This document shows positions 11,981 through 22,818 of a stretch of 64,000 nucleotides of DNA, piece by piece. The notes below the pieces were generated by a model. That model saw only the letters and a list, made by a program, of their open reading frames with translations, did not search any database and was not told the origin of the DNA. A program made the translations under genes and the position numbers. Location: contig ML058526.1 in NCBI GenBank assembly GCA_003013855.2, positions 5,642,001-5,706,000 of the forward strand. Direction: 5' to 3'. Position 1 is the first letter of the stretch; each line of letters begins with the position of its first letter. The DNA comes from Liriodendron chinense. Taxonomy: Eukaryota; Streptophyta; Magnoliopsida; Magnoliales; Magnoliaceae.

Positions 11981-12170
11981 TTGATGCAGAACTTCTGTGA
12001 CCCCAAGAAGATTTCAATGAAAGACATTCAATCCCCCCATTACACTCTGAAGTGTGGTTCAGTTGAGCTTTTGATCTGTCTCATTTTTGGGATCGAGCCT
12101 TAAAATGATCTCTCCAAATGGACGGACGGTTTGGATATTTCACATACATCTTGGTGGTGCCACGTCAACG
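11487..12170. repeat. Palindromic MITE copy expanded by an internal duplication
   Basis: The left arm is GTGGGGCCCACTATGATAT and the right arm is TGGACGGACGGTTTGGATAT followed by CATCTTGGTGG. Between them a 214-bp segment is duplicated (separate entry), which makes this copy longer than its relatives. Confidence 0.65.
11551..11976. repeat. 214-bp tandem duplication, each unit ending in an (AT)n tract
   Basis: Unit 1 (11,551-11,764) and unit 2 (11,765-11,976) both start TTTAGAACATTGGACC and run through CCCACCGTTGAAACATTCCC to CACAGACGTGAAA. Each ends in about 50 bp of alternating AT (11,710-11,765 and 11,927-11,976). They differ at only a few bases, so the duplication is recent relative to the MITE. 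Confidence 0.85.
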
Positions 12171-12190
12171 CCCCACGGTAACTCCGTTGA

Positions 12191-12713
12191 GGGCGCGGAT
12201 TAGGTACTTCCCTCCCCTGTCCCAAGCTCGGGACAGGCTAGGGCTCTGAGGGCCACCGTGGTGTATGAATTTTATCCACGCCGTCCATTCATCTTTCCAT
12301 GTCATTTTAGGTTATGGTCCCAAAAATGGGGCAGATCCAAGGTCAAGTGGACTGCCAAATGGGGATTAAACTCTGACCGTTGAAAACTTCTTGGATGCTA
12401 TAGGAAGTTTTGGATCAAGCTGATTTTGTGTTTTCCCCTCATCCAAGTGCCTATGATCTTATGAATATGTTGGATGGCAAAAAAAAACCCACAGTGGGCC
12501 CTAGGAAGGTTTCAACGGTAGGCATCATTAGCACCGCTGCTTACTGCGGTGCGGCCCATTTGAACCTTGGATCTTTCACATTTTGGGACCATGACCTAAA
12601 ATAACGTGAAACATGAATGGACGGTGTGGATAAAATCCATACATTACAGTGGCCCTCAGAGCCCTAGCCTGTCCCAAGCTCGGCACAGGCAGTGAAGTAC
12701 CTAATCCGCGCCC
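12191..12713. mobile_element. Palindromic MULE-type MITE, full copy with long clean termini
   Basis: The copy is 523 bp. The left end GGGCGCGGATTAGGTACTTC and the right end GAAGTACCTAATCCGCGCCC are exact inverted repeats. The inversion continues through CTGTCCCAAGCTCGGGACAG and GCTAGGGCTCTGAGGGCC. It includes the family arms (ATCCACGCCGTCCATTC; AATGGACGGTGTGGAT) and the internal GCAAAAAAAAACCCACAGTGG. No matching 9-bp flanks were found. It is the best reference copy for the terminal sequence. Confidence 0.8.
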
Positions 12714-13463
12714 GTCCTCACCACTCAGTCCCCGTCCAACACATGATCATTACTCATTAATAATTCGATTTTGAGGATGATGTAGCAAAGATTCCTTTAG
12801 TAAATGCCATGGCCCACCCATTAATCAAGATCATTTCAAGATAACCCTTTTTCTTCCTTAGGGTTGAGCTTGTCATTGAGTGCAGGCATCTCTCAGGCCC
12901 ACCATGTTCCAAACAACGCTCTGCCACCCCATCATATTCAACGTTACTATTCCTTTCTTTTTTTATAATATTTTTTTAATTCATTTTAAACGTCCATAAT
13001 CCTTTATCACAAAATACACATTATCATCATGTCCATATATATTTATTAGGGGAAAGGGGAATGTTGTGGGACACATTCCCTGGGTGGGGCACTTTCTTTA
13101 ACAAATAATCTTGACCATTTGAAAATCGGACTTGAATGTAAAAAAAACCATTCTTTGATTTTACGGTTCACACACTAACATAAACCGTTGATAGTTCTTT
13201 GATTTTTAAGCTAAACGGCTACCTGTGGCCTATTCAATGTGGAACGGTTTCGATCGCCCAAATAAAGGGGCCCGATTGACAGTCTATGAATCCAATTCGG
13301 TAGTCCGCAGACTATTATACTGAATTTGCATTAAAAAAGTGGGACATGCATTCGACGCTTGGCCTTTGCCCATTCTCGTTCACGGAAAAGATGGAAAAGA
13401 ACGATCTCATCATCATTGAAATCTCACGCGCTAATCATGCCCATTTTTAAGGGCGTCCGGGTC

Positions 13464-14546
13464 GGAAGCGGATTCGCTACTGAAAGGTTGAGTAACTATC
13501 TCGCTATTCGCTATTGAAGTGACGTCACCAACTTATGTGGACCCCACCATGAGGTATGTGTTGTATCCACACCATCCATACATTTGGAGATATCATTTTA
13601 GGGCATGCTTCAAATAATGAGGCAGATCCAAAGCTCAATTAGACTTCACCAAAGAGAATTGTGGGGATTGATCTCTTACCTTTAAAAACTTCTTAGGGCT
13701 ACAAAAGTTTTAGATCAAGCTGATATTTGTGTTTTCCCTTCTTCTATGTCTATTTGAACTTATGAACAGGTTGGATTTCAAATAAACATCATAGTGGGCT
13801 TTAGTAAGGTTTCAACCCTCAGCGTCAATCTGCACTATTTTCTATGGTGGGTCTACTTAGTTTTGGATCTGTCTCATTCTTTAGATACCGTAAAATGATC
13901 GCTTCCAATGGATGAACGGTATGTATACAACACATACATCGTGGTGGAATCGGATTGCGTGCATAGTAACTCTACACGCTCTTATCATGGAGTATCATGG
14001 GGAGTAAACTCAGTTGGCCCCTAGAATGTATGTGCTTTATCTATTTCGTCCATATGTTTTTACAGCTCATTTTAGTGGTTGAACCCAAAATTTAAGCATA
14101 TTAAAATCTCAAGTGGACCATGCCATAGGAAACAGTGGGAATAATGATCTCCACCGTTGAAACATTCTCAGGCCCTACAGTGATGTTTATTTGTCATCCA
14201 ACCTGTTCATAAGATCACATGGATATGGATGAGGGGAAAACACAAATATCAGCTTGATCCAAAACTTCTGTGTCCTCTAAAAATTTTTCAATGGTAGACA
14301 CTCAGTTCACACTTTTCTTATGGTGGGGTCCACTTTAGATTTTGATATGCTTCATTTTTTGGCACCATACTTAAAATTTTCTGTTAAGATGGATGGACGG
14401 AGTGGATAAAATACGTAAATCACTGTGGGCCCACAGAGTTACTCAGTACGTAATCCGCTTCCCATCGTGGTAGGGCCCACAGAAGTTGGTGACGTCACTT
14501 CAGTAACGAGTTAGCTACTCAACGTGTCAGTTCGCAATCCGCGTCC
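13464..14546. mobile_element. Palindromic MULE-type MITE (outer) interrupted by a second copy
   Basis: It begins GGAAGCGGATTCGCTACTG and ends TTCGCAATCCGCGTCC. The flanks are GTCCGGGTC (13,455-13,463) and GTCTGGGTC (14,547-14,555), a 9-bp duplication with one mismatch. The subterminal GAAGTGACGTCACCAACTT is mirrored as AAGTTGGTGACGTCACTTC. Its interior is split by the copy at 13,946. Confidence 0.8.
13946..14462. mobile_element. Palindromic MULE-type MITE (inner) with exact 9-bp TSD
   Basis: The copy is 517 bp, from GGAATCGGATTGCG to CGTAATCCGCTTCC. The exact duplication CATCGTGGT lies on both sides (13,937-13,945 and 14,463-14,471). This gives the clearest proof of mobility and of the 9-bp target size typical of Mutator-like elements. 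It inserted into the right arm of the outer copy. Confidence 0.88.
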
Positions 14547-14659
14547 GTCTGGGTCATAGCTCAGAAATTCGGCTGAGTCGACTCAACTCAATGATATTTC
14601 AATCATAGTTTAAAACTCGATGACTAAGCTGATTCAAAACTTGGCGCTTAAGACACCCA

Positions 14660-15185
14660 ACTCCGTGAGGCCCACCATGTTGCATGTGTAATATCCTCAT
14701 CCAGATGGACAACAACTCATGTGGCTTACATCAAGGGAACAATGGGAATGGATTCTAACGATAGGTTTGCGTGTGGGCCACCGTGATGTGTGTCGGACAT
14801 CCATACCATCAATAAGATGCGCCCTTCAATGATGGGGCATGGACCTAAAATTCAGGCCAATTCATGACTTAGGTGGACCACAATACAGGCAATAGTTGAG
14901 AGCCGATGCCTACACATTGAAACCTTCTTGATTGTTTTTAAGGCCCACTGAGACGTGGTTTAGACATCTAGCCCAACCATTATGTATGTTCCACTTGGAT
15001 CACTTGGATGAGCACTCACATTTCAAATCTAAAGTGGTCCACAAAGTGCTTTTAGATATTTTAAGTATGATTCGCCTAGTTTCAAATAATGCGGTGAATG
15101 ATTTTTGGGACATCTCATAACTTATAGAGGACCCAATTAATGCACCGTGTGGACACCTCGCACATAATACGGTGGGTCCCACAGA
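14660..15185. repeat. Diverged palindromic repeat block
   Basis: Arms such as GAGGCCCACCATGTTGCAT, GGGCCACCGTGATGTGTG and ATACGGTGGGTCCCAC occur. The interior reads ACTTAGGTGGACCACAATAC and mirrors AAAGTGGTCCACAAAGTGC. It is related to the common MITE but differs throughout, so it may be a subfamily. The stretch 15,190-15,430 has no recognised feature. Confidence 0.5.
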
Positions 15186-15431
15186 GCTCGACTTCATGGA
15201 GAGTTTCCATTAGGCAGACCTCAATGTATCCTTTCCCGCCTACACACTCAACATGATGGACCCACACACCATTCCGGTCCAAAAGATGTGAATACGCCGC
15301 CCTCTGATATTGACGTTGTGTCCCACTCTCTGTATGGATTGGTTTGCTTTCAATAGCAGGCTAATTTCTAGTGTGGCCCACCTTTTATAACGATAAGATA
15401 TTCCACGTGGGTGACACCTTGGCGAGAAAAA

Positions 15432-15916
15432 GGAGGCGGATTGTCTGCGGAAGCTTTGGCGAAAACTTCCTGTGATGAGAAACTAGCCCACCGTGATGTT
15501 TATGAGAAATCCAATCCATCCATTCGTTTTTTCAGATTGTTTTAGGACGTGAAAGCAAAAACAAGGTAGATCCAAAACTTAAGTGGGCCGCAAGATACGA
15601 AACAGTGAGGATTGAACATCCACCGTTAGAACATTCTCAGGGTAACAGAATTTTTTGATCAGGCTAATATTTCAGTTAGTTCCAGTAGGAATGACCTTAT
15701 GAACGGAATGGATGGCATATAAACATCACGGTGGACCCAGGGAGGTTTCAACAATAGAAATTTCCTTACCCTCCTGTCATGCAGCCAACTTGAGTTTTGG
15801 ATATTTCCTCGTTTTTGGGGCCATGTCCTATCATGATCTGGGAAAACGGATGGACGGTGTGGATTTCTACAAACATCACGGTGGGCCTCAGTTAGCTTTT
15901 CCGGGAATCCGCTCCC
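15432..15916. mobile_element. Palindromic MULE-type MITE, full copy
   Basis: It opens GGAGGCGGATTGTC and ends GGGAATCCGCTCCC. AAACATCACGGTGGACCC near 15,721 is an internal arm. AAACATCACGGTGGGCC near 15,869 is the terminal arm. Both sit on the same strand, which shows the element's internal self-similarity. Flanking A-rich 9-mers match only partly. Confidence 0.7.
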
Positions 15917-15969
15917 TAAAAAAATGGTTGTATTATAAGTTCTAGTGCTCCTAAATGCATTGGAACACC

Positions 15970-16335
15970 TGGATGGTCCAGTCCAGTGATCTAGACTGTT
16001 CATTGGGTCCAAAACACATTTCAAGGACTACCATGCAAACATTACACTTGATCATCGGCCTCTAATATGGACGGTCAGGATTGTTGTCCAATCTGCAATT
16101 TGGTCCATCTATTTTTTAGTGCTCTTCATGGATTGCTTATGATTCTAAAGGATTATATTTTCAAGCAATCATAACCATGCCATCCGTGGCTTGCAAAAAA
16201 GGGATGGATTGGAAAAAGGCCAAATCAAGGATGGATTGGATCATCTGATCGTTGGAATTTTTGTATTGAGTACAAGAAATGTGTTCTGGACTTAATGGAC
16301 GGTTCAGATCGGTCTATTGGACTGTCCAATTGAAC
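15970..16335. mobile_element. Fold-back repeat, third family
   Basis: The left arm has CTGGATGGTCCAGTCC, GATCTAGACTGTTCATTGGG and CCAAAACACATTTC. The right arm mirrors it imperfectly with GAAATGTGTTCTGGAC, TGGACGGTTCAGATCGG and TTGGACTGTCCAATTG. The loop is about 180 bp and non-coding. Target duplications were not found. The stretch 16,340-17,010 holds no gene that I can support. Confidence 0.55.
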
Positions 16336-17012
16336 CGATGCAGCTTGAATTATAGACCCATGGGCCATCCTAATCATTCTCAAAATGCTTTATTGAATTC
16401 TAGATAATCATGTATTTCATCCATAGGGAAAATTTTCAGACATAGACTGTCTTTATGGGATCATGGTGGGCCATAACTAACAGCCTGGATCTATCCATTC
16501 GCCAACCCTGCCAACTTGGCAATTAATATTGTTTCAACGCTCAGGATCCTCAACATCTGTTGCTCTACTGGAGTGTGTCCACATGCAGATATGGTTGGAT
16601 AATCAGAACCGTCCATGCTTTGGATGCTACCTCAGATGGGACAGAGCAGGAAGCTAACATTGAAGGGATGATTCTTGCCGTAGATATGTGTCTGAATGTG
16701 AACCGTTGATAGAAAATTTTTAATGGATCACATTCAACTTGAGAAATCAATGGTCAGCATCATTTCTTCAGCGTTTTATTAGGCCATTAATAGGTGCTCC
16801 AAATGGACGCTTGCGATTATCCAACCATCTTTGCATCTTTTGTATGTGGCCCATGGAAGCACACATGCTGGTGGTCCTGAGTTGCAGATAGGCAGAAATA
16901 TCTACTTGTGCAAAGCTGGCCCACGTGGCCTTACGGGACATATACCTCTCGGACACGGACTCCACCCGGTCTATCTGTTTTGCCGCGGATCCAATACTCA
17001 AGTGGGGCGACA

Positions 17013-17467
17013 CAATATGAAACGGTGGGGCCCACCTTGATGATGTGTTTTATATCCATGCCGTCCATCCGTTTCTCCAGCTCATTTTAGGGTGTGATAC
17101 CAAAAACTACGCAGATCCAAATCTCAGGTGGACCCAACCACAGGAAACAGTGGTGATTGAGTGCCTCACCGTGAAAAATTCCAAAGGGCCTATCACAATG
17201 TTTTCCCAATGTTTATTTGCTAACCTCTTGATAATGTCAAAAAAGACATGCATGAAGGGAAAATATAAAGATCAGCTTGATTCAAAACTTTTGTGGCTCA
17301 CATAAAGTTTTTAATGGATTAGCAGTGTGGTCCACTTGAGATTTTTATGTTCTTAAGGTTTGGGATAGTATCCTAAAATGAGATGAAAAAACAGATGGAT
17401 GGCATGGATATACATGAAACATATTACAGTGGGCCACATACGATTAGGGTAATAGCTAATCCACTGC
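17013..17467. repeat. Palindromic MITE copy
   Basis: The left arm is GTGGGGCCCACCTTGATGAT with ATCCATGCCGTCCATCC. The right end is GGTAATAGCTAATCCACTGCC. The interior matches the copy at 10,642 (AAGATCAGCTTGATTCAAAA). The left terminus beyond the arm is unclear. Confidence 0.68.
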
Positions 17468-17867
17468 CTTTTGACACATTGGCCATGAAAGTTTTGTATG
17501 AGGTTACTATTTTTATATTTTCAATTTAGAAATGATCATATGACCATTTGAATGGCATATAAACATTCAATGTACCTCACCTAGCTTGGGACACCAAGAA
17601 ATGATGGCTGGCAATCCATGGCAATATCTCTCATGCGTTGATCGGTTTGGATCAGATGCATGACCATCAAGGTGGGACCTTCTTAATAAGTGGACATACT
17701 TATTTATGCATGAAGTGCAATAGACAACTTTGATAGAGTTGTGTTAGGATGTGAGTATTGGGGAGACGTGTGAGTGGAAGAATCTTATGATAGATTGAAT
17801 TCTTCTTACAACCCCTATATATTTATAGTACCACCGGTCACCAATTCTACACACCATCATGTATATG

Positions 17868-17895
<28 letters not shown>
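17868..17895. repeat. Poly-T tract
   Basis: About 28 consecutive T. The stretch 17,470-17,977 otherwise contains nothing recognised. Confidence 0.9.
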
Positions 17896-17900
<5 letters not shown>

Positions 17901-17977
17901 GAAGCGTGCAATGGGTTGGACAATGGCTGATCAAGGTACGCACTATATGCTGAATTCCTCGAAGATACGAAACTCAA

Positions 17978-18683
17978 GGGCCTGTTTGATTTTTCCCCTC
18001 AACTGTAATTACTGTGTAAATGGGTAATGATTATTTACCTAGGTAATTACTGCATCATTCCCCATGAAGACAGTGACGGTTACTTTTCCTCACACTAAAA
18101 TTGAGAAATTTGTACAATAAATGTGGGGCCCACTGTGATGTATGTGGCTTATCCACACCGCCCATTCGTTATGCCAGTTGAATTTAGGACGTGGACCAAA
18201 AAACGAGGCAGATCCAAAGCTCAAGTGGACCACACCAAAAGAAACAGTGGGAATCGAGCGTGTACCATTAAAAACTTCTTGGGGGCCCTAAAAGATTTGG
18301 ATCAAGCTGAAATTTATGTTTGCCCTTTATCCATGTCTGTGTGACCATATGAACCGGTTAGATGATGAATTAACCTCAATGAGGGCCCAATGAAAGAAAT
18401 TGCTTTCAACGGTGGACGAAGTAAGACCACTGTTTCCTTTCGTACGGGCCATTTGAGTGTTAGATTTGCCTCATTTTTTTTTCTCATACCCCAAAATGTG
18501 CTAATAAAACATATGAACGGCGCTGATATATCATATACATTATGGTGGGGCCCACAGGTTTGAGTCAACACTTTTGGACCGATTTTTGAGGTGGAATTAC
18601 TCACCCATTTCCAAACAAGGTGTTTCACCACATATTTACCATTTACATATATTTACGTGTATCATGGAAAATCAAACAGGCCC
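17978..18683. mobile_element. PIF/Harbinger-like element carrying a palindromic MITE
   Basis: The termini GGGCCTGTTTGATTTTTCC and GGAAAATCAAACAGGCCC are inverted repeats. The flanks are CAA and TAA, compatible with a mutated TAA duplication. The subterminal regions are AT-rich (GTAATTACTGTGTAAATGG). A palindromic MITE occupies 18,121-18,560. It encodes no transposase. Confidence 0.6.
18121..18560. repeat. Palindromic MITE copy nested in the Harbinger-like element
   Basis: The left arm is GTGGGGCCCACTGTGATGTA with ATCCACACCGCCCATTC. The right arm is GAACGGCGCTGATATATC with TTATGGTGGGGCCCAC. The internal text (GGATCAAGCTGAAATTTATG) is typical of the family. Confidence 0.7.
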
Positions 18684-18689
18684 TAAGAG

Positions 18690-18990
18690 GGCCACACTAG
18701 AGGAAATAGTGGGAATTGAATATCTACCTTTGAAACATTCATGGGGTCAATAAAAGTTTGGGATCTGTAATATCTTTTGTGCTTTCAATTAATTTTAATG
18801 AGAATAACCTTATGAACAGATTAGAAGGCATATAAACTTCACGGTGGACCTTGGGAAGGTTTGGTAGGCATTTCTCTCTCCAACTTTTCCTTGTGGTGTG
18901 GCCTACTTGAGTTTTGTATTTGCCTCATTTTCAGGGCCATATCCTAACATAAGCTTGCAAATGGGATGGACCTAGTGAATTTCTCACAAA
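18690..18990. repeat. Truncated palindromic MITE copy
   Basis: It begins inside the left arm (GGGCCACACTAGAGGAAATAG). It continues through the internal arm GGCATATAAACTTCACGG to the start of the right arm (GCAAATGGGATGGACC). Confidence 0.6.
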
Positions 18991-19087
18991 CTTCGCACTA
19001 GAGCCACCTAACTTTGGACTACAGGAACGTCTAGAACGAATTCATGGAGCGCTTGGATCACAAGTAGAACAATGAGTGTGTGTATGT

Positions 19088-19476
19088 AGAGAGAGAGAGA
19101 GGAATGCTCACCCGTGCAGTTCTCACTACAACTCGTGAGCACTTTTTAAAGGCTCATCACACGTGATGTTAGCAAAAAATCTGAGTCGACTATGTCATGT
19201 AGCACCCCAAAAAACTCCTAGGGCCCAACTTTCTACATGGTTCAGACTTTGGTGAGCCATGACGAAAGGAAACAATTTCCTCCCTTGATTTACCGCCCTC
19301 TCTCTCTCTCTCTGCTACGACCTGCTAGAGTTTTGGATCAGGTTGAAAATTGGGCCCGATGGGTTTTTTGGGATGCTGCATCATGAGGACGGCTCAGATT
19401 TTGGGCTCACATCACATGTAATAAGCCTTCAAAAAGTGTTCACAAGTTCTCGTGAGAACTGGTGTGTAGGTGAGCA

Positions 19477-19500
<24 letters not shown>
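19088..19500. mobile_element. Fold-back MITE with GA/CT microsatellite termini, fourth family
   Basis: The left arm reads GAGAGAGGAATGCTCACC, CAGTTCTCACTACAACTCG, GAGCACTTTTTAAAGGC. The right arm mirrors it with CTTCAAAAAGTGTTCACAAG, CTCGTGAGAACTGGTG and GGTGAGCATTCCTCTCTC. The loop holds ACCGCCCTCTCTCTCTCTC. A half copy follows at 19,513-19,640, and a full copy lies at 36,147-36,540. Confidence 0.75.
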
Positions 19501-19512
<12 letters not shown>

Positions 19513-19640
19513 GAGAGAGATGCTCTCCCACAAGCATCGGTTTGTGAAACCATCACACGTGATGTGAGCACAAAATTTGAGCTGTACACGTGATGCAGCA
19601 CCTCAAAAAATCTCTAGGGCCTAGCTTTCAACCGGGTCCA
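19513..19640. repeat. Half copy of the GA/CT fold-back MITE, cut by the copia element
   Basis: GAGAGAGATGCTCTCCC, ATCACACGTGATGTGAGC, GTGATGCAGCACCTC and GTCCAAAACTCAGATGG follow the left arm of the 36,147 copy. At about 19,640-19,650 the text switches to copia polyprotein. This dates the truncation or deletion that removed the copia 5' half. Confidence 0.6.
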
Positions 19641-19644
19641 AAAC

Positions 19645-22600
19645 TCAGATGGTGACGTTGTTGTTATTCTTTCGGCAGATCACGGTACTTGTCTCACGGC
19701 TTCGAGTCAGGACACCGACTGGGTGATAGACTCGGGAGCCTCGTTTCATGCGACTCCACGTAGAGATTTCTTCACAAGCTACAAGTCAGGTGACTATGGG
19801 ACAGTGAAGATGGGAAATTCTGGTGTTTCGAAGATCGTAGGGGTCGGTGATATTTGTTTGAAGACCGATGTGGGCTGCACATTGGTTCTCAGGGATGTGA
19901 GACATATTCCAGACCTTCGCCTCAACTTGATTTCGAAGGGAAGGCTGGATGATGATGGTTATGAAAGCCAGTTTCTTGGTGGGCGCTAGAAGCTCATCAA
20001 GGGTTCGTTGATTGCTGCCAGAGGAAAGAAATGTTGCACCCTTTACAAGGCAAGTGTCAGTGTATGCAAGGGTGGATTGAACGCAGCAGAGGATTCAACT
20101 ATTGACGTGTGGCACAGGCGTCTAGGCGACATGAGTGAAAAAGGGCTTCAACTACTAGCGAAGAAGCGGCTCCTTCCAGACGTGACAGGTAAACCTCTCA
20201 AAACCTGTATTGACTGTTTATTTGGGAAACATCATAGAGTTTCTTTTGTTAAAACTGCTTCTCATACTAATAAAGTACATGCATTAGATTTGGTTTATTA
20301 TGATGTTTGTGGTCCTATGAGGACAAAAACCTTGGGTGGGGCATTGTATTTTGTCACTTTTATAGATGATGCATCTAGGAGGGTTTGGGTGTATGCTTTG
20401 AAATCCAAAGATGAGGTCTTTGGTGTGTTTAAACTGTTTCATGCTATGGTCGAGAGGGAGACAGGCAGATCATTGAAGTGCATCCGCACTGACAATGGTG
20501 GTGAATACATAGGTGACTTCTACGAGTATTGCAAGTCACTGGGTATACGGCATGAACAGTCAGTTCCCAAGACCCCCCAACATAATTGTGTGGCTGAGCG
20601 AATGAATCGCACCATTGTAGAGAGAGTCAGATGCATGTTATCCCATGCAAAGTTGCCCAAGATGTTCTGGGGAGAAGCAATGCACACGGCGGTGTATTTG
20701 ATAAACAGGTCTCCATTAGCCCCATTGAATGGAGAAGTACCTGAGAAGGTGTGGACTGGACGTGACCCATCGTACAGTCATCTCAGGGTGTTTGGATACA
20801 GGGCATCCGTTCACGTATTAAAGGACGAGAGGTTCAAGTTCGATATGAAGATCAGGCAGTGTGTGTTCTTAGGGTACGGTGATGAGAAGTTCGGTTACAG
20901 GTTGTGGGATCCGACCGAGAAGAAGCTCGTCAGGAGCAGAGATGTGGTTTTTATTGAAGATCAGTGTATAGAAGACATTGAAAAGCCAGAGAAGACCCAA
21001 CCCAGTTCAGGTGAACTGGAAGACACGGATCCGATTACTCCTCCTGTGGTGCCTGATGATGGGGGAGTATAGCAAGGTGCAGAGGATGAGGGAGTCCCTA
21101 TAGTAGATGGACAGGGGGAGCAGTCCCAACTTGATTCACCTGTTGAGTCACAGGTGAGGAGGACATCAAGGGACAGATATCCATCCAAGAAGTACTCACC
21201 GCATGAGTACATTATGCTTACTGATGGGGGAGAGCCAGAAGACTATTCTGAGGCCCTAGCCGACGAGCATAAGGGGGAGTGGTTGAAAGCTATGCAAGAG
21301 GAGATGGAATCCTTGCATAAGAACCACACATATGATATGGTGAAATTGCCTAAGGGCAAGAAAGCTCTGAGCAACAAGTGGGTGTTCAGAAATAAGAATG
21401 AGCAGAAGAATTCACAGACAAGGTACAAGGCCAGACTTGTGGTGAAAGGGTTTGGTCAGAGAAAATGAATAGACTTCGAGGAGATATTCTCACCAATGGT
21501 GAAGATGACATCCATACGGGTGTTGCTTGGGTTGGCGGCTAGCATGGATCTGGAGATAGAGCAGTTAGATGTCAAAACTGCCTTCCTCCATGGTGACCTG
21601 GAAGAAGAGATCTACATGCGCCAACCAGAAGGATTCGAAGTCAAGGGCAAAGATCATATGGTGTGTAGGCTTAAGAAGAGCTTGTATGGGCTGAAGCAAG
21701 CTCCTAGGCAATGGTACAAGAAGTTCGACTCGTTCATGTTGAAGCATGGATATGACAGAACGGAGTCGGACCATTGTGTGTTCACTCGCAGGTTCTCAGA
21801 TGGTGATTTCTTAGTTCTTCTATTGTACGTTGATGACATGCTCATCATGGGAAAAGACATCAAGAAGATTGACAGGCTGAAACAGGAGTTGAGCAAGTCG
21901 TTTGCGATGAAAGACTTGGGCCCGGCAAAACAGATCCTAGGAATGAAGATAACCCGTGACAGAAGCAGCAGGAAGCTTTGGTTGTCACAAGAGCAGTATA
22001 TTGAGAAAGTCCTAGAACGGTTCAACATGAATGCAGCGAAGCTGGTCAGTACTCCACTGGATGGTCACTTCAAATTGAGCGACAAGCAGTGTCCCAAGAC
22101 GAAGACAGAAGTGGAAGAGATGCGGAAGATACCCTACGCGTCAGCGGTAGGAAGTTTGATGTATGCTATGGTGTGTACGCGCCCAGACATAGCATTTGCG
22201 GTTGGGGTTGTCAGCCGGTATCTTGCCAATCCTGGCAAAGAACATTGGGCAGCGGTGAAGTGGATACTGCGGTATCCGAGAGGCTCATCCAGGTTGAGCC
22301 TATGCTATGGTGACGGAAAACCTGTATTAGAAGGCTACACAGATGCAGATATGGTAGGTGACATAGATTCCAGGAAGTCAACATCGGGGTTCATGTTGAC
22401 GTTTGCAGGGGGAGCGGTCTCTTGGCAGAGCAAGCTACAGAAGGTCGTAGCATTGTCGACGACAGAGGCCGAGTACATTGCAGTCACAGAAGCATGCAAA
22501 GAGATGCTTTGGATGAAGAGGTTCCTACAGGAACTCAGCCTGAAGCAGGAGGAGTACGTGGTCTATTGCGATAGCCAAAGTGCTATACACTTGAGCAAGA

Positions 22601-22800
22601 ATCCAAGTCAGCATTCCAAGTCGAAGCACATAGAGATTCGGTATCACTCGATCAGGGATACTTTGGAACAGAAGGTATTACAGCTTGAAAAGGTCCATAC
22701 GGACGATAACGGGTCAGACATGATGACCAAGGCTTTGCTCAAGGGCAAGTTTGAGGTTTGTAGAAACCTGGCTGGCTTGAAGAAGGTGAATTTCTCCTGA
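19645..22800 (+). pseudogene. Ty1/copia polyprotein (Tork/Tnt1-like), 5'-truncated, three in-frame stops
   Basis: The frame encodes the pol part of a copia retrotransposon. Gag and the 5' LTR are missing. The order is: aspartic protease with WVIDSGASFHAT (about 19,717-19,752); HHCC integrase zinc finger (WHRRLGDMSEKG, CIDCLFGKHH; about 20,110-20,230); integrase core starting near LVYYDVCGP and including IRTDNGGEY; reverse transcriptase with VKTAFLHGDLEEEIYM and YVDDMLIMG; and RNase H with GYTDADMVGD, LSTTEAEYIA and VYCDSQSAIHLS. All four open segments (ending 19,989, 21,072, 21,468 and 22,800) share one frame. Only stops TAG at 19,987, TAG at 21,070 and TGA at 21,466 break it, with no frameshift. 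The copy is therefore fairly young but cannot make a full polyprotein unaided. Lineage is from overall similarity that I recall to Tnt1. Confidence 0.92.
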
Positions 22801-22804
22801 GTCG

Positions 22805-22818
22805 AAAAGGGGGAGATT
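22805..22818 (+). other. Polypurine tract of the copia element
   Basis: AAAAGGGGGAGATT lies immediately after the polyprotein stop and just before the TGATGGAG that opens the 3' LTR, the usual position for plus-strand priming. Confidence 0.8.

Noticed and set aside
11696..12103. Open frames rich in YIYIYI
   Set aside because: They are translations of (AT)n microsatellites.
15659..16024. 121-aa open frame on the minus strand
   Set aside because: It spans a palindromic MITE and its flank. The apparent peptide repeats come from the MITE arms.
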